Source: Symbiodinium natans (lineage: Eukaryota; Sar; Dinophyceae; Suessiales; Symbiodiniaceae). From it: a DNA stretch of 64,000 bases. Location: the NCBI GenBank assembly GCA_905221605.1, contig CAJNDS010002814.1, positions 205,714 to 269,713 on the forward strand, given 5' to 3'. Below are positions 49,990 to 60,056 of the stretch, in pieces. Position numbers and translations under genes: made by a program. The notes below the pieces were generated by a model that saw nothing but the letters and a program-made list of their open reading frames with translations, had not been told where the DNA came from and did no database searches. How positions within the stretch are numbered: position 1 is the first letter of the stretch; each line of letters begins with the position of its first letter.

Positions 49990-50590
49990 GTCACACGGGT
50001 CGCTTGGAGCTCCTGGGACACTTGGGTCGCTTCATTCACTCGGCCGCTTGGGTCACTTCCAGTGGTGTGTTACAAGGTTCACTTGGGTCAGTTCGGTCAC
50101 TTCGTGAGACTCAAGACGCCCCCCTAAACCCTACACCTAAACCCTAATCCCTAAACCCTAAACCCTGAACCCTGGACCCTAAACCCTAAAACGTTGAACC
50201 TTGGCATCACTTGGGTCGCTTGGAGCACTTGGCCCTTAAAGTGCTTGGGTCATGCAACACTTGGAGCACTTCGGTCACCTCCAGGGGTATGCCACAGGGG
50301 ACGTTTTTTGAACGTTGGGGTGACTTGGGCACTTGGGTCACTTGGGTCACCTTGTGATACTCAAACCTAAGCCCTAAACCCTAAACCCAAAACCCGAAAC
50401 CCTAAACCCTAAACCCTCAAGAAGCTTGGGACACTTGTGGCACTTGGGGCAAGGAATACTTGGGGGGGAGGCCCCCTTACCCCGCCTAAAACTTGTGAAC
50501 AAATGTGCGAGTCGCTTGGGACGCTGGGTGACTTGGGGGCACTTGGGTTACTTAGGAGCACTTGGAACCTGGGATCACTTGAAATATAGT
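49990..50590 (+). repeat. Degenerate CACTTGGGTCRCTTGG repeat
   Basis: Many irregular copies of CACTTGGG, CGCTTGGAG and similar, mixed with TTTAGGG/CCCTAAA tracts. Frames here are repeat-driven. Confidence 0.75.
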
Positions 50591-51325
50591 TTAGGGTTTA
50601 CGGTTTAGTTAGGGTTTAGGACCCCCACAGACCCAGCGGACGGCGGGGGGGACCTGGGCCTGGAGCGTGTGGGGGATGGCCGTAAGAAAATACAAAACAG
50701 TGACCATGGCTGACTCGGCCTATGCTTTGCCGACCTGCGCCCTCCTGCCCCAAAAGAACAGTGAGTGGGGTGGCGGGCGGGTCTAGGGTCTAGGGGTGTG
50801 AAATCCCCAAATAGCGGGAGAGACGAGCCTAGTCAAAAGAGTTTACGGCCTGTTTGGGGTTTGGGTTTAGGGTTAAGTGCAAGAGTGCGGTTGCACGTCG
50901 ACTCTGGATATCTAATGGGCTTTGATCAGGCCATGCGGCCATTTGTCACGAGCTTTCAAGTTTGGAGGCGGGGCTTCTTAGTACGGAGTGGTGGATTCAT
51001 TAGGGGAACCCTAAACCCTACAAACCGTGTAAATTGTAAACCCTCGACCAGAAAGTCCCAGGCTCCAACAAACATCCCAAAGTCTAAGCCCCGAATCGTG
51101 TCTTAGGGTTTGGAGTTTATAGGGTGAGTAAATCATTCCGCGCCGTATTACAAAATGCTAGATGATACTACATCGACGCTACGCGGCAAATGTTTAAACC
51201 TAAACCCTAAACCCGAATCCCCAAAATACTAAACGCGAAAACCCCAACTCCCCAAACCCCTAAACCCCCCCAAACCCCTAAACCCCCCCAAACCCCTAAA
51301 CCCCCCCAAAACCCCAAACCAAAAA

Positions 51326-51411
51326 GGTGGCTACCCTCCCGCGGGAGTCGTGGTGCTCAGCAAAACTGCAGAGCTCAAGGCCACGTGGCTGCGGGTTGCC
51401 TTTAGGACGTT
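51326..51411 (+). CDS. Candidate exon, unknown protein
   Basis: After CCAAACCAAAAA the frame reads GGYPPAGVVVLSKTAELKAT then WLRVAFRTF before poly-T. Strand-helix-strand pattern. No family recognised. Confidence 0.55.
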
Positions 51412-52140
51412 TAGTTTTTTTTTTTTGTTTAATGGTTTTAGGGGTTTATGGTTTAAGGGTTTCAGGGTTCTAGGGTTTTAAGAGTTTTGAGGGTTTAGGG
51501 CTTTTGGGTCCTTATTTTTGGAGTGGCGCGCGGCTTCTCCGCACTCTGACCCCTTGTGTGTTGTAGCTCCAGGGTTCTTTCTGAGGGGTGGTTGCGAGGT
51601 TTGGGCTGTTGGGGTTTAGGGTTGGGGGTTTAGGGTTTCGGGTTTAGGGTTTAGGGTTTATGGATAAAGCCGCAAGCCGCTAGACCTCCCAAAACGCTGA
51701 CGAAGCTCGCACCACCAACACTCCCTGCACCCTTCATTCCCTCACTCCCTCAACAATACACACGCTAAGCCAGATAAACCCTAAAACCTTTAAACCCCAA
51801 ACCATCCCCAAGCCATTAAATCCTAAGCCCTCAAACCCCAAACCCTGAAACCCTGAACCCTGAAACCCTAAACCCTAAACCTTAAACCGGCTTGGGGTTT
51901 TAGGGTTTAGGGACCCTAAACCCTTCACCCTAAAGCCTTATACCCGAAACCCAAAGCGCCCTAAACCCTACACCCTAAACCCAAAGCGCCCTAAGCCCTA
52001 AGCGCCCTAAACCCTAAACCCTACACCCTACACCCTACACCCTAAACCCTAAACCCTAAACCCCAAAACCCAAAACCCTAAACCCTAAACCCTAAACCCT
52101 AAACCCTAAACCCCAAACCCTAAGCGCCCCTCCTTTGCAG

Positions 52141-52221
52141 GTAGAGGCCGCCCTGGCGCCGCTTCGGGATGCGGAGGGTGAGCTGAAGCCGTGCCTGCCG
52201 AGGCTCCTTAAGGGCAGCAGG
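52141..52221 (+). CDS. Candidate exon, 81 nt
   Basis: Very good acceptor CCCTCCTTTGCAG ends at 52140. The phase-0 frame reads VEAALAPLRDAEGELKPCLP then RLLKGSR before GTTGGGG. Helical. An internal GAGG/GTGAGC could end the exon earlier. Confidence 0.6.
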
Positions 52222-52251
52222 GTTGGGGTTTAGGGTTTGGTGCTTAGGGTC

Positions 52252-52340
52252 CCTAAAACCCTAAACCCTAAACCCTAAACCCTAAACCCTAAACCCTAAA
52301 CCCTAAACCCTAAACCCTAAGCCCTAAACCCTAAACCCTA
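52252..52340 (-). repeat. CCCTAAA tract
   Basis: About 12 units immediately after the exon at 52141 and a short TTTAGGG piece, a short-range inversion of repeat orientation. Confidence 0.93.
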
Positions 52341-52728
52341 GGATTTGAGGCTCAGGCCGCTCTTAGGTGTGCATTTGCGAATGCGGTAGAAGCAAGGGGA
52401 AGAACGCACCAGAGTCCGGGAGTTTGCGTTTACTATGTGTAGCGGTGTAGGGCATAAGGGTCACTGAAATCCTAAACCCTAAACGTTACACTCTGAACCC
52501 TAAACCCTAAATCCTAAACCCTAAACCCTATGCCCTAAACCCTAAACCCTAAACCCTAAATCCTAAATCCTAAACCCTAAACCCTATGCCCTAAACGCTA
52601 AACCCTAAGCCTAAACTTTAAACCCTAAACCCTGACTAAACCCTAAACCCTAAACCCCAAACCCCAAACCCTAAACCCTAGACCCTAAACCCTAAACCCT
52701 GAATCCCCCAAGTCTGCTGGGGATGCAG

Positions 52729-52804
52729 GCACTGGCGCTTCAAGGGCAAGCTGACCTGGGAGCGGATCAACGCCATCTACTCCTCCCTGGAGGCTCTGAC
52801 ATGG
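52729..52804 (+). CDS. Candidate exon, GTTTAGGG donor
   Basis: Acceptor GGGGATGCAG ends at 52728. One leftover base then HWRFKGKLTWERINAIYSSL then EALTW, ending before GTTTAGGG. Strongly protein-like, both splice sites good. Confidence 0.65.
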
Positions 52805-52958
52805 GTTTAGGGCCGTGGGAGCTGTCTTCTCGAACGTTTAGGGTTTAGGGTTTAGGGGTCAGGGTTTAGGGTTCAGGGTTTAGGGTTTAGGGTTTAGGGT
52901 TCAGGGTTTAGGGTTTAGGGTTTAGGGTTCAGGGTTTAGGGTTTAGGGTTTAGAGCTT

Positions 52959-53030
52959 TGTTGGCACCAAGCACGCCGAAACCGCGCGCATCCCGGCCCC
53001 AGCTCCCTCTTGTCGCCATCCCGAAGCCTG
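52959..53030 (+). CDS. Candidate exon, Pro-rich
   Basis: The frame reads GTKHAETARIPAPAPSCRHP then EA and a stop, entering CCTAAGGCC repeat. Moderate support. Confidence 0.4.
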
Positions 53031-53368
53031 ATGCCCTAAGGCCCGGAAGGCCCCTAAGGCCCCTAAGGCCCCTAAACCCTAAACCCTAAACCCTAAACCC
53101 TGAACCCTGAACCCTGAACCCTGAACCCTCAACCCTAAACCCTAAACCCTGTACCCTAAACCCAAAACCCAAAACTCTAGGCCCTAAACCCTCCACCCTC
53201 AACCCCCCTACCACTCGTAGCCTGAACCCAGCGTGACCGACATGGCCGGGAGGGTTCAGGGTTCAGGGTTTAGGGTTTAGGGTTTAGGGTTTAGGGTTCA
53301 GGGTCTTGTCTTGTCTCCTTGTATCCTGGCATCTATCTCCTAGAGTCCTAGAGGTTGAAGCATTTCAG

Positions 53369-53430
53369 GGGCGGAAAGAAGGCCAGGGAGCCAGCAGAGT
53401 TGGATTCACGGCTTCATTTCTTCCCTACAT
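53369..53430 (+). CDS. Candidate exon, charged
   Basis: Acceptor GAAGCATTTCAG. The best frame reads GGKKAREPAELDSRLHFFPT; two others are open. Confidence 0.4.
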
Positions 53431-53565
53431 CCCAAACCCTAAGCCCCAAAACCCTAAACCCTGAAGCCTAACCTGTAGCCGCTGTAGCCCGAAACCCTAA
53501 ACCCTAACACCCTGAACCCTGTAGCCCTAAACCCTAAACCCTGTCGCCCTTGTTCTTTGCCCAAG

Positions 53566-53637
53566 TCTGGAGAGGCACTGAACTTCACAGGGGAGCAGAT
53601 TCGCCTGGCCATGGGTCCTCCCGGCACCGATTTTCAG
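53566..53637 (+). CDS. Candidate exon, 72 nt, phase 0-0
   Basis: TTCTTTGCCCAAG precedes. The frame reads SGEALNFTGEQIRLAMGPPG then TDFQ and ends before GTTGAAGGG. Repeat flanks on both sides in the usual orientation. Could lie upstream in the helicase-like gene (54079). Confidence 0.6.
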
Positions 53638-53871
53638 GTTGAAGGGTTTGGGGTTCAGGGTTTAGGGTTTGGAGTTCAGGGTTCGGAGCTTAGGGTTTAG
53701 GGTTTGGGGTCTAGGCTGTGGGGCTTATCTTAAGGTTTAGGGGCGTTTAGGGTTTAGTATCGCTTGGGGCTTGAGTTTGTAGGGCTTATTGGGCTTGGGG
53801 TCGCTGTTCGCACCTACAAGCCCCTAAACCACAGAACAAAGCCGCAGCCTAAACCCTAAACCCTAAACCCT

Positions 53872-54068
53872 AAGCCCTAAGCCTTTAAGCCTTTAAGCCT
53901 TTAAGCCTTTAAGCCTTTAAGCCTTTAAGCCTTTAAGCCTTTAAGCCTTTAAGCCTTTAAGCCCTAAGCCCTAAGCCCTAAACCCTAAACCCTAAGCCCT
54001 AAGCCCTAAGCCCTAAGCCCTAAGCCCTAAGCCCTAAGCCCTAAGCCCTAAGCCCTAAGCCCTAAGCC
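53872..54068 (-). repeat. Variant arrays CCTTTAAG and CCCTAAG
   Basis: About 10 units of CCTTTAAG, then standard units, then about 11 CCCTAAG units, forming three homogeneous blocks in 200 bp. Ends at the acceptor of the exon at 54079. Confidence 0.95.
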
Positions 54069-54078
54069 CAACACCCAG

Positions 54079-54143
54079 GTAAGACCGGGGGCTACGATGC
54101 GCGGGCGGCCCTTGAATGGCTGCTCCTGAACCTGCCGAAGCAG
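54079..54143 (+). CDS. Helicase-like exon, DHX29/DHX57-type segment part 1
   Basis: Acceptor CAACACCCAG ends at 54078. Frame from 54081: KTGGYDARAALEWLLLNLPK then Q, ending in phase 0 before GCATCA, a GC donor. An A-L-E/D-W-L-x-L-N-L-P helix followed by an acidic/E-L-P motif precedes the helicase core in DHX29/DHX57-type DExH RNA helicases (from memory of the family). The next exon (54862) starts ELPRQF in the matching phase, which strengthens the call. The catalytic core is not in view. Confidence 0.55.
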
Positions 54144-54319
54144 GCATCAGGGTCCTGCAGCCCTAAATTCCCAGTGGGCTAAAACCCTAAACCCTAAAAC
54201 CGAAACCCTAAACCCTAAATCCGAAACCCTAAACCCTAAAGCCTAAACCCTAAACTACCCGCAACCCTAGCTCCAAACCAGAAACCCCAAACCCTAACCC
54301 CCCCCGAACCCGAAAAATG

Positions 54320-54376
54320 CGGCATCCGTACGCTTATAACCCCCTCAAGCATGAGCCGCTTAAGTGCCCGAATATG
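54320..54376 (+). CDS. Candidate exon with GTGAGA donor
   Basis: The frame reads RHPYAYNPLKHEPLKCPNM and ends in phase 0 at ATG before GTGAGA. It lies inside the proposed helicase intron, so it may be an alternative exon or a chance frame. Confidence 0.4.
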
Positions 54377-54861
54377 GTGAGAAGCACAGTACCCCTAAAC
54401 CCTAAACCCTAAACCCTAAACCCTAAACCCTAAACCCTAAACCCTAAACCCTAAACCCTAAACCACTAAGTACAGTTATAATTGGTTAATGAGTACCATG
54501 AACCTCCAAGTAAGGTGGGATTTTGCTGCACCGACCGGGCTTCGGGCTCCTGAGCCCGAAGCAACGCCGTGGTAGGCGTGTCTTTGCAGTTGCAGGTCAC
54601 TAAACCCACCCTAAACCCGTAACCCGAACCCCTAAGCCCCCTAACCCCTAAACCCTGAACCCCAATTCCTAGTTAAACCCGAACCCTAAACCCTAAACCC
54701 TTGAGATGGCACCTATAACCCCCAAACTCTACAGCCCTAAACCAATCCTAGATCAGTGTTAGGGATCCTTTTTTCTTTTGGGTTATGGGCTTTCTTATAT
54801 ACAAACAACAAGGATCCTTTTTTCTTTCTACGGGAACAGGGATTAAGAATCCTTCCTCCAG

Positions 54862-54964
54862 GAGCTTCCAAGGCAGTTTGGGGGTGAGTCGCTTGGCGAC
54901 GACCCCCAGGCTGCCGAACCGGAGGACGAAGGCGTCGCTCGGGTTGGGAGAGCTTTGGGCTTTG
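54862..54964 (+). CDS. Helicase-like exon, DHX29/DHX57-type segment part 2
   Basis: Acceptor CCTTCCTCCAG ends at 54861. The phase-0 frame reads ELPRQFGGESLGDDPQAAEP then EDEGVARVGRALGF before GTAGGGTTTAGGG. Spliced to 54079-54143 it gives ...LLLNLPKQ-ELPRQF..., the order known in the family. The 718-nt intron contains CCCTAAA tracts. A shadow frame of 60 codons overlaps. Confidence 0.55.
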
Positions 54965-54965
54965 T

Positions 54966-55085
54966 AGGGTTTAGGGTTTAGGGTTTAGGGTTTAGGGTTT
55001 AGGGTTTAGGGGTTAGGGTTTAGGGTTTAGGGTTTAGGGTTTAGGGGTTAGGGTTTAGGGTTTAGGGGTTAGGGTTTAGGGTTGA
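54966..55085 (+). repeat. TTTAGGG tract after helicase-like exon
   Basis: About 16 units including three 6-base GTTAGG variants, starting at the proposed donor. Confidence 0.95.
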
Positions 55086-55183
55086 GGGCCTTCAGAAGTT
55101 TCAGGCAGCCCATGTAGTGAGTCTTATGTAAAGGTAATAATGGTTTGGGGTTTGAAGTGTTCAAGAGTTGGGTTTTTTTGCAG

Positions 55184-55265
55184 GCGTAGGAACGGACGCT
55201 GGGTAGAACGGGCCCGGAGCCTTCCCAGAAGAGTCCCGCTCTCCAGTCCTTCGGCCCTCGAGAAC
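55184..55265 (+). CDS. Candidate exon, basic
   Basis: Good acceptor GTTTTTTTGCAG ends at 55183. The frame from 55185 reads RRNGRWVERARSLPRRVPLS then SPSALENRN before repeat. Confidence 0.5.
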
Positions 55266-55497
55266 CGAAACTCTAAACCTTAAACCCGAAAGCCTAAACC
55301 CTAAACCCTAAACCCTACACCCTAAACCCTAAACCCTAACCCCTAACCCTGAACCCCCTGAACCCTAAACCCTAGACCCTAAACCCTAAATCCTGACCCT
55401 CAAAGCCGAGGGGTTTCCGAAAATTCGGGTACCCTTTTTGGGTCCCTTAAGGGGATTCTATTTCGTTTGGTGGGAAAAAAGGGTACCCCTGTTTTGG

Positions 55498-55649
55498 GAA
55501 ATGCCCTCATGCTTGCTGCCAGGGCTAATGCCGACAACCGACTTGGTGGAAGCGCCCTTTGGTCCTGCAGAGCTCCAGCCGGATCCCAAAGAGGAGGGGG
55601 CTTTCAGGTTTTCTTTTTCCAAGGCGGTCCCCATATTTGCGCTCTAGGG
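55498..55649 (+). CDS. Hypothetical frame, unknown protein
   Basis: The frame reads MPSCLLPGLMPTTDLVEAPF, GPAELQPDPKEEGAFRFSFS then KAVPIFAL and a stop. An alternative frame from the acceptor TTGCTGCCAG reads ANADNRLGGSALW. Strong composition for the first. Confidence 0.45.
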
Positions 55650-55849
55650 AAGAAGATCTTGTGGGGTTGGTTCTTAGGCAAATTGCAGTTAAGGGTTTCA
55701 AAGCTTTGTATGGGCTGTTGAGGCCGTTCAAGCTTTGTCAGGCCCCTTGAAGGTTTGGGATTTTGGGGCTGAGGGTTAAGGGTTTAGGGCTAAGGGGGGC
55801 CCTAAACCCTAAACCCTACACCCTAAACCCTCAATCCTGAACCCTCTGT

Positions 55850-55914
55850 GAGGAGGCTGCCATGGAGCTCGAGCGCTCGCAGAAGTCGCGTGCCAGAGGC
55901 TGCTTTGGGGGGCT
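55850..55914 (+). CDS. Candidate exon, basic helix
   Basis: After CCCTCTGT the frame reads EEAAMELERSQKSRARGCFG then GLLI before CCCTCAA repeat. Good. Confidence 0.55.
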
Positions 55915-56050
55915 CTTAATCCCTCAACCCTCAACCCTAAACCCTCAACCCCTAAACCCTCAACCCCTAAACCCTAAACCCTCAACCCTCAACCCTAAAC
56001 CCGAAACCCTAAACCCCAAACCCCTAACCTCTCATCCTAAACGACCCCAG

Positions 56051-56084
56051 CTTGTTCGAGCTGCTCAGAGAAGACGCCAACTAA
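56051..56084 (+). CDS. Candidate last exon
   Basis: Acceptor AACGACCCCAG ends at 56050. One leftover base then LFELLREDAN and a stop at 56082. A second frame is open to 56116 (LVRAAQRRRQLTRPRKGL). Confidence 0.45.
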
Positions 56085-56382
56085 CTAGGCCCAGGAAGGG
56101 GCTGGTCCGTCTTTGAGCCTTGATACCCACGACCCTGGCCCCTAAGCCCGAAACCCTACACCCTACACCCTACACCCTACACCCTAAACCCTAAACCCTA
56201 AACCCTAAACCCTAAACCCCAAACCCTAAACCCTAAGATGCCCACGACCTGGAACAGTAAGCTGCATGCTTAAGTAGTGGATTGGATCAGGGGAGGCAGG
56301 TTTAACCGGCCAGGTTTTAAACCCTAAAAGCGCTGAACCCTAAACGCCAACACTTTGCGCCTTCATGGCCACATAAGCCAAC

Positions 56383-56470
56383 ATGCACAGCTTCGCGTCG
56401 AAACACCAGGCCACTAAATTGCCCTCCCGTGAGCTTGGCTGGCGCATCGGCGGGCTGGAAATTCATCACA
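56383..56470 (+). CDS. Candidate first exon
   Basis: ATG at 56383 with an upstream in-frame stop. The frame reads MHSFASKHQATKLPSRELGW then RIGGLEIHHS, ending before GTGAGAAC. It stays open to about 56490. Confidence 0.5.
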
Positions 56471-56570
56471 GCTGTGAGAACTATCAAACCCTAAACCCGT
56501 AGCCCTAAACCCCAAACCCTAAACCCTAAATCCCTCAACCCTAAACCCTAAAAGCCCTTAGCATATTCCT

Positions 56571-56669
56571 CCACACTCCAAGGGAGATGGGAGAGGCCAG
56601 CTACAGAGCAGATCCCACATGAAGTGCCCCTCAACACCGTGCCTACTCAAGGAGGCATTCGCATATTAG
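56571..56669 (+). CDS. Candidate exon, unknown protein
   Basis: The frame reads PHSKGDGRGQLQSRSHMKCP then STPCLLKEAFAY and a stop at 56667, just before TTTAGGG repeat. Confidence 0.45.
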   Translation, partial: PHSKGDGRGQLQSRSHMKCPSTPCLLKEAFAY

Positions 56670-56717
56670 GGTTTAGGGTTTAGGGTTTAGGGTTTAGGGT
56701 TTAGGGTTTAGGGTTGA

Positions 56718-56795
56718 CTGCATGTCTATGACATGGAGCTATCACGTCCCGCACCAGGTCACCGACTGCCGCTTGCGGATGTGTATATGGGCGGT
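56718..56795 (+). CDS. Candidate exon, two frames open
   Basis: Frame one: LHVYDMELSRPAPGHRLPLA then DVYMGG. Frame two: CMSMTWSYHVPHQVTDCRLR. TTTAGGG on both sides. Confidence 0.4.
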
Positions 56796-56863
56796 TTAGG
56801 GTTTAGGGTTTGATCTTTCGGGCTTAGGGTTTAAAACAGGACAGGACTCTAAGCCGAAGTACA

Positions 56864-56884
56864 TACTAACGCATCCCAACGCAG
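56864..56884 (+). promoter_or_regulatory. Consensus branch point and acceptor
   Basis: TACTAAC at 56864-56870 lies 11 nt before the CAACGCAG acceptor. TACTAAC is the textbook strong branch-point sequence of yeast-type introns. Only one such site was noticed next to an exon here. Confidence 0.45.
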
Positions 56885-56950
56885 GAATACGTCGTTTTTC
56901 AATTTCGTCCATGCATGGGTGGTTTTAAACGATTTGGGGTGTACAGGGTC
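56885..56950 (+). CDS. Candidate exon after TACTAAC
   Basis: The phase-0 frame reads EYVVFQFRPCMGGFKRFGVY; donors GTGGTTTT (about 56909) or later ones are possible, since the frame stays open to about 57010. Confidence 0.5.
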
Positions 56951-57073
56951 GTAACTGGGTTGGCCCCGTTACTTACAGGGTGTTGGTTTGTAGCGGGGCT
57001 GGGTACGTAGGGTTTGACTAGGGGGTGGAGGTTGTTCCTCTACAAGGTCCTTGGTGGGTCACTAGGTTTGTAG

Positions 57074-57166
57074 AAGTCCGATATTCGCCGCATGGACCCC
57101 AAATCTTTCTTGCGTCGGTTGAAGGCGATGCCGCCAGCGTGTGCTCCACTGCCACGCCGACCCTGG
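57074..57166 (+). CDS. Candidate exon, GC donor
   Basis: Acceptor TAGGTTTGTAG ends at 57073. The phase-0 frame reads KSDIRRMDPKSFLRRLKAMP then PACAPLPRRPW, ending in phase 0 before GCTAAACCC, a GC donor made by CCCTAAA repeat. Confidence 0.6.
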
Positions 57167-57390
57167 GCTAAACCCTAAACCCTAAACCCCCTAAACCCTA
57201 AACCCTAAACCCTAAACCCTAAACCCTAAACCCTAAACCCTAAACCCTAAACCCTAAACCCAAAACCCTAAACCCTAAACCCTAAACCCTAAACCCTAAA
57301 CCCTAAACCCTAAACCTACACCCTACACCCTAAACCCTAAACCCTAAACCCTGAACCCTGAACCCTGAACCCTAAACCCTAAACCCTAAA
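57167..57390 (-). repeat. Long CCCTAAA tract
   Basis: About 31 units, with CCCTACA and CCCTGAA sub-blocks near 57320 and 57350. Starts at the proposed GC donor. Confidence 0.96.
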
Positions 57391-57972
57391 CCCGAAGCGC
57401 CCCTGACATCCCGAAGGCCCCAATCTCCACCCTAAGCCCTAAGCCTTGAAACCCCCTTAAGTCCTATAAACCCTAAAGTAAACCCTGAACTTCAAATCCG
57501 AAGCCCTGCAACCGCAAGCTTGCTGCTGGGGGTATCCCGAACCCCTGAACCCAAAACCCTCACAGGTTCAGAAAGGGCTTAGGGTTAAGGGTTAAGGGTT
57601 TAGGGTTTAGGGTTAAGGGTTGAGGGTCCAGGGTTTGGGGTTTAGGGTTTGGTGGCAGGGTTTATCGTCTAGGGGGTTTAGGGTTTAGGGGTTTATGGGT
57701 CTATGGTAGGGGTTTAGGGTTTAGGGTTTAGGGTTGGGGGATCGATGCTCTGGCACCCTGAGCCCTGAACCCCAAACTCTTCCGGTCTGCCGTTGCGTAC
57801 TTCCAGTGTTGAGGGCCTTGGGCAGCCGCCAGCTGCAACCCTGAACCCGAAGTCCCCCACAGATAAAACCCTGAGCCCTAAACCCTAAACCCGAAACCCT
57901 AAACCCTAAACCCTAAACCCTACACCCTATAACTCTAAACCCTATCGCCTTCCAAACCTCATCCCAGCCCAG

Positions 57973-58036
57973 GAATGAGACCGAGCCGGGCGACAGCGAG
58001 GACGAGTCCCCGGACCCACAGGCTGGCAAAGCCGAG
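57973..58036 (+). CDS. Exon, acidic, first of a phase-matched pair
   Basis: Acceptor CATCCCAGCCCAG ends at 57972. One leftover base then NETEPGDSEDESPDPQAGKA and E, ending in phase 0 before a consensus GTGAGCC donor. Disordered acidic tail. Confidence 0.65.
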
Positions 58037-58379
58037 GTGAGCCCCGTGCATTCTGATCACTCTATTTTAGGTCTCCTTAGGGTTTAGGGTTTAGGGTTTA
58101 GGTTTAGGGTTTAGGCTATAGGGTTTTCGGGTTGAGGGTTTTGGGTTTAGCGCTTAGGGTCTAGGGTTTCGGGTTTCGGGTTTCGTACTAGTTGCATTTT
58201 GATGATCATCATGCGTCTTCCTCTTATGTCTCCTTAGTCGAGGCTAGGAGCTTGGGATTTGGTGCTGGCTCCGGTCGGGTCGAGTGGGGGGCTTGATCAG
58301 CTGCGCCTGCTAGTGTGATTCGGTCCAGTTATTTCCTGCCAGTACCCCTGGCCCAGTTATACTAGTTCATGGTTGGGAT

Positions 58380-58498
58380 AGTAATAAAAACTTAACTCTA
58401 TATGCTCCTTATTGGGGTTTAGCAACTCTTAAAAATATATAAATGGTACCCAGCTACCCTAAAAAAATGTAAAATGGTACCCAACTATGATAGAGTGT
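58380..58498. other. AT-rich element-like piece in intron
   Basis: AAATGGTACCCAGCTACC and AAAATGGTACCCAACTA are two imperfect direct copies, with GGTACC cores like family A. No arms defined. Confidence 0.3.
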
Positions 58499-58511
58499 AG
58501 GGCGGTAGCAG

Positions 58512-58562
58512 GCGAAGCCCGACTCTGCCCCTGTCTGCGACAAGGAGGCAGGGAAGGACTGA
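58512..58562 (+). CDS. Last exon of the acidic-tail gene
   Basis: Acceptor GCGGTAGCAG ends at 58511. The phase-0 frame reads AKPDSAPVCDKEAGKD and stops at 58560. It joins 57973-58036 without a phase break; the 475-nt intron holds TTTAGGG repeat and an AT-rich element-like piece. Confidence 0.6.
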   Translation, partial: AKPDSAPVCDKEAGKD

Positions 58563-58849
58563 CTGCCTGACCGGGCTCCCAGGGTTCAGGGTTCAGGGTT
58601 TAGGGTTTAGGGTTTAGGGTTTAGGGCTCCCAGGGTTCAGGGTTCAGGTTGTAATCTTTGGATGAATGGGACGACATAAATGCAGGTTTCTACTCACCCA
58701 AGTTATTTCCCTAAATTGAAAGTAGGGTCTCGAGCTTTCAGTTCAAGCTTCATGTAGAAAAAGGCATGGGTGTAGGGGCGCACGGTAGGGGTTTTGTGAG
58801 GTTTGAGGAGTCAGGGCTTGGGACATCTTTGTTTTGTTCCATGGGACGG

Positions 58850-58936
58850 AATTCAGGGGTTTTCGGGTCCTGGCGCCTACGCCAAAGCCCACGAACCTTC
58901 AAAGAAGAGCAGCGTCTGGCATCGCAGCAAGCAGTA
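58850..58936 (+). CDS. Candidate exon, possible PG-rich repeat
   Basis: The frame reads GPGAYAKAHEPSKKSSVWHR then SKQYQ before GTTTAGGG. A GPGAY turn followed by a basic stretch recalls sperm-tail PG-rich (SHIPPO) repeats of axonemal proteins, on one repeat only, so weak. Confidence 0.45.
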
Positions 58937-59047
58937 TCAGGGTTTAGGGTTAGGGTTTAGGGGGTTATGCGGCTTAGAGCTTATGGTTTAAAGATTGTTT
59001 TTCGGATTCCTGGGCGTGCGCTGGGCGGTTTGGCATTCAGGGTTCAG

Positions 59048-59166
59048 GGCCTCGCGAGGACTTCGCCCGAAGATGGCTGGAGCAGTACGAGGCCGGCTCT
59101 TGCGGCAGGGTTCTTGAGATCCGCATTCGAAAAAGGAAGAAACCAGAAGACCCGAAATCACGCTAA
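59048..59166 (+). CDS. Last exon, basic C-terminus
   Basis: Acceptor CATTCAGGGTTCAG ends at 59047. Frame from 59050: PREDFARRWLEQYEAGSCGR, VLEIRIRKRKKPEDPKSR, stop at 59164. Helix, turn, beta strand and a basic tail. One of the most convincing single exons. Family not recognised. Confidence 0.7.
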
Positions 59167-59470
59167 ACACCCCTAAGCACACTTAAACACCCTAAACACC
59201 CCTCAGCACAGCTGCACAGGCCTACACACCCTAAGGACCCTTAAGCACCCTAAGGACCCTAAACACCCTAAACGCGATAAAAGGGGCACCCTAAACTCCC
59301 CTAAACGACCTACACGCGCTAACGCCCCTCAGCACGCCTAAGCACTCTCAAACACCCTTAAACACTCCTAAACAGCCTACACGCCCAAAAAAAAAACAGT
59401 AAGCACACGCCTAAACACCCGCAAACACCCTAAACATTCCTAAATACCCAGAACACTCAAACCCCAACCG
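59166..59470 (-). repeat. Variant field CCCTAAACACC
   Basis: Units of about 9-10 bases (CCTAAACACC, CCTTAAGCACC) replace the normal 7-mer. Contains no exon. Confidence 0.8.
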
Positions 59471-59480
59471 TCAACACCCT

Positions 59481-59548
59481 GAACCGTTGAAGCTGAAGTT
59501 AAGGATTCGGATCATCGGCTTCCTGAATAAGCGACGGCTTTTAGGTAG
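59481..59548 (+). CDS. Candidate exon, frame uncertain
   Basis: One frame reads EPLKLKLRIRIIGFLNKRRL, the other VEAEVKDSDHRLPE and stops. Short. Confidence 0.35.
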
Positions 59549-59656
59549 AATACCTCTAATATGACCACCGGACCCCTTGGAAGAAAGCCCAGCCCCCACC
59601 TAAGGGTTAGGTTCAGGGTTTAGGCTTTAGGCTTTAGGGTTTAGGGTTTCGGGTCT

Positions 59657-59752
59657 CTGAGTCAGACTAGCTCCTATGTGGAGGAGGCAGATGAGGATGA
59701 AAACGCGTTGCTGAGTCCCGAGGACGGCCTGACCGGGTCTGATTGGGCGTAG
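59657..59752 (+). CDS. Last exon, acidic C-terminus
   Basis: The frame reads LSQTSSYVEEADEDENALLS then PEDGLTGSDWA and a stop at 59750. It follows TTTCGGG repeat. Very protein-like. Confidence 0.65.
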   Translation: MSQTSSYVEEADEDENALLSPEDGLTGSDWA

Positions 59753-60001
59753 GGCCCTACCCTGAACCCTATGAAGCAGGGCTTCCATAGCTGCTCTGGG
59801 TGAGTGTATAAAACTTACTCCAAATATGGGTGGGGATACGAGAAATAAATGCCGTACTTCATAGAACCCAACAGACCTTAAATCAAAACTCCATGTTGCC
59901 AGGGCCCTGGGGTTTAGGGTTTAGGGTTTAGGGTTTCAGGGCTTTGGGGATTATAAGGGGGCCCAAGCTGCCCAGTGGCCTCATTCCCTTTCTTCAAAGG
60001 T

Positions 60002-60056
60002 TGGCTTCCCGTGTACTACGCCCCAGGAGGCAGAAAAGGGGCCGCCCTGTTTACGC
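60002..60056 (+). CDS. Candidate small exon, three frames open
   Basis: Readings include LASRVLRPRRQKRGRPVYA with stop and VYYAPGGRKGAALFTP. Followed by a long CCCTAAA tract. Confidence 0.3.
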
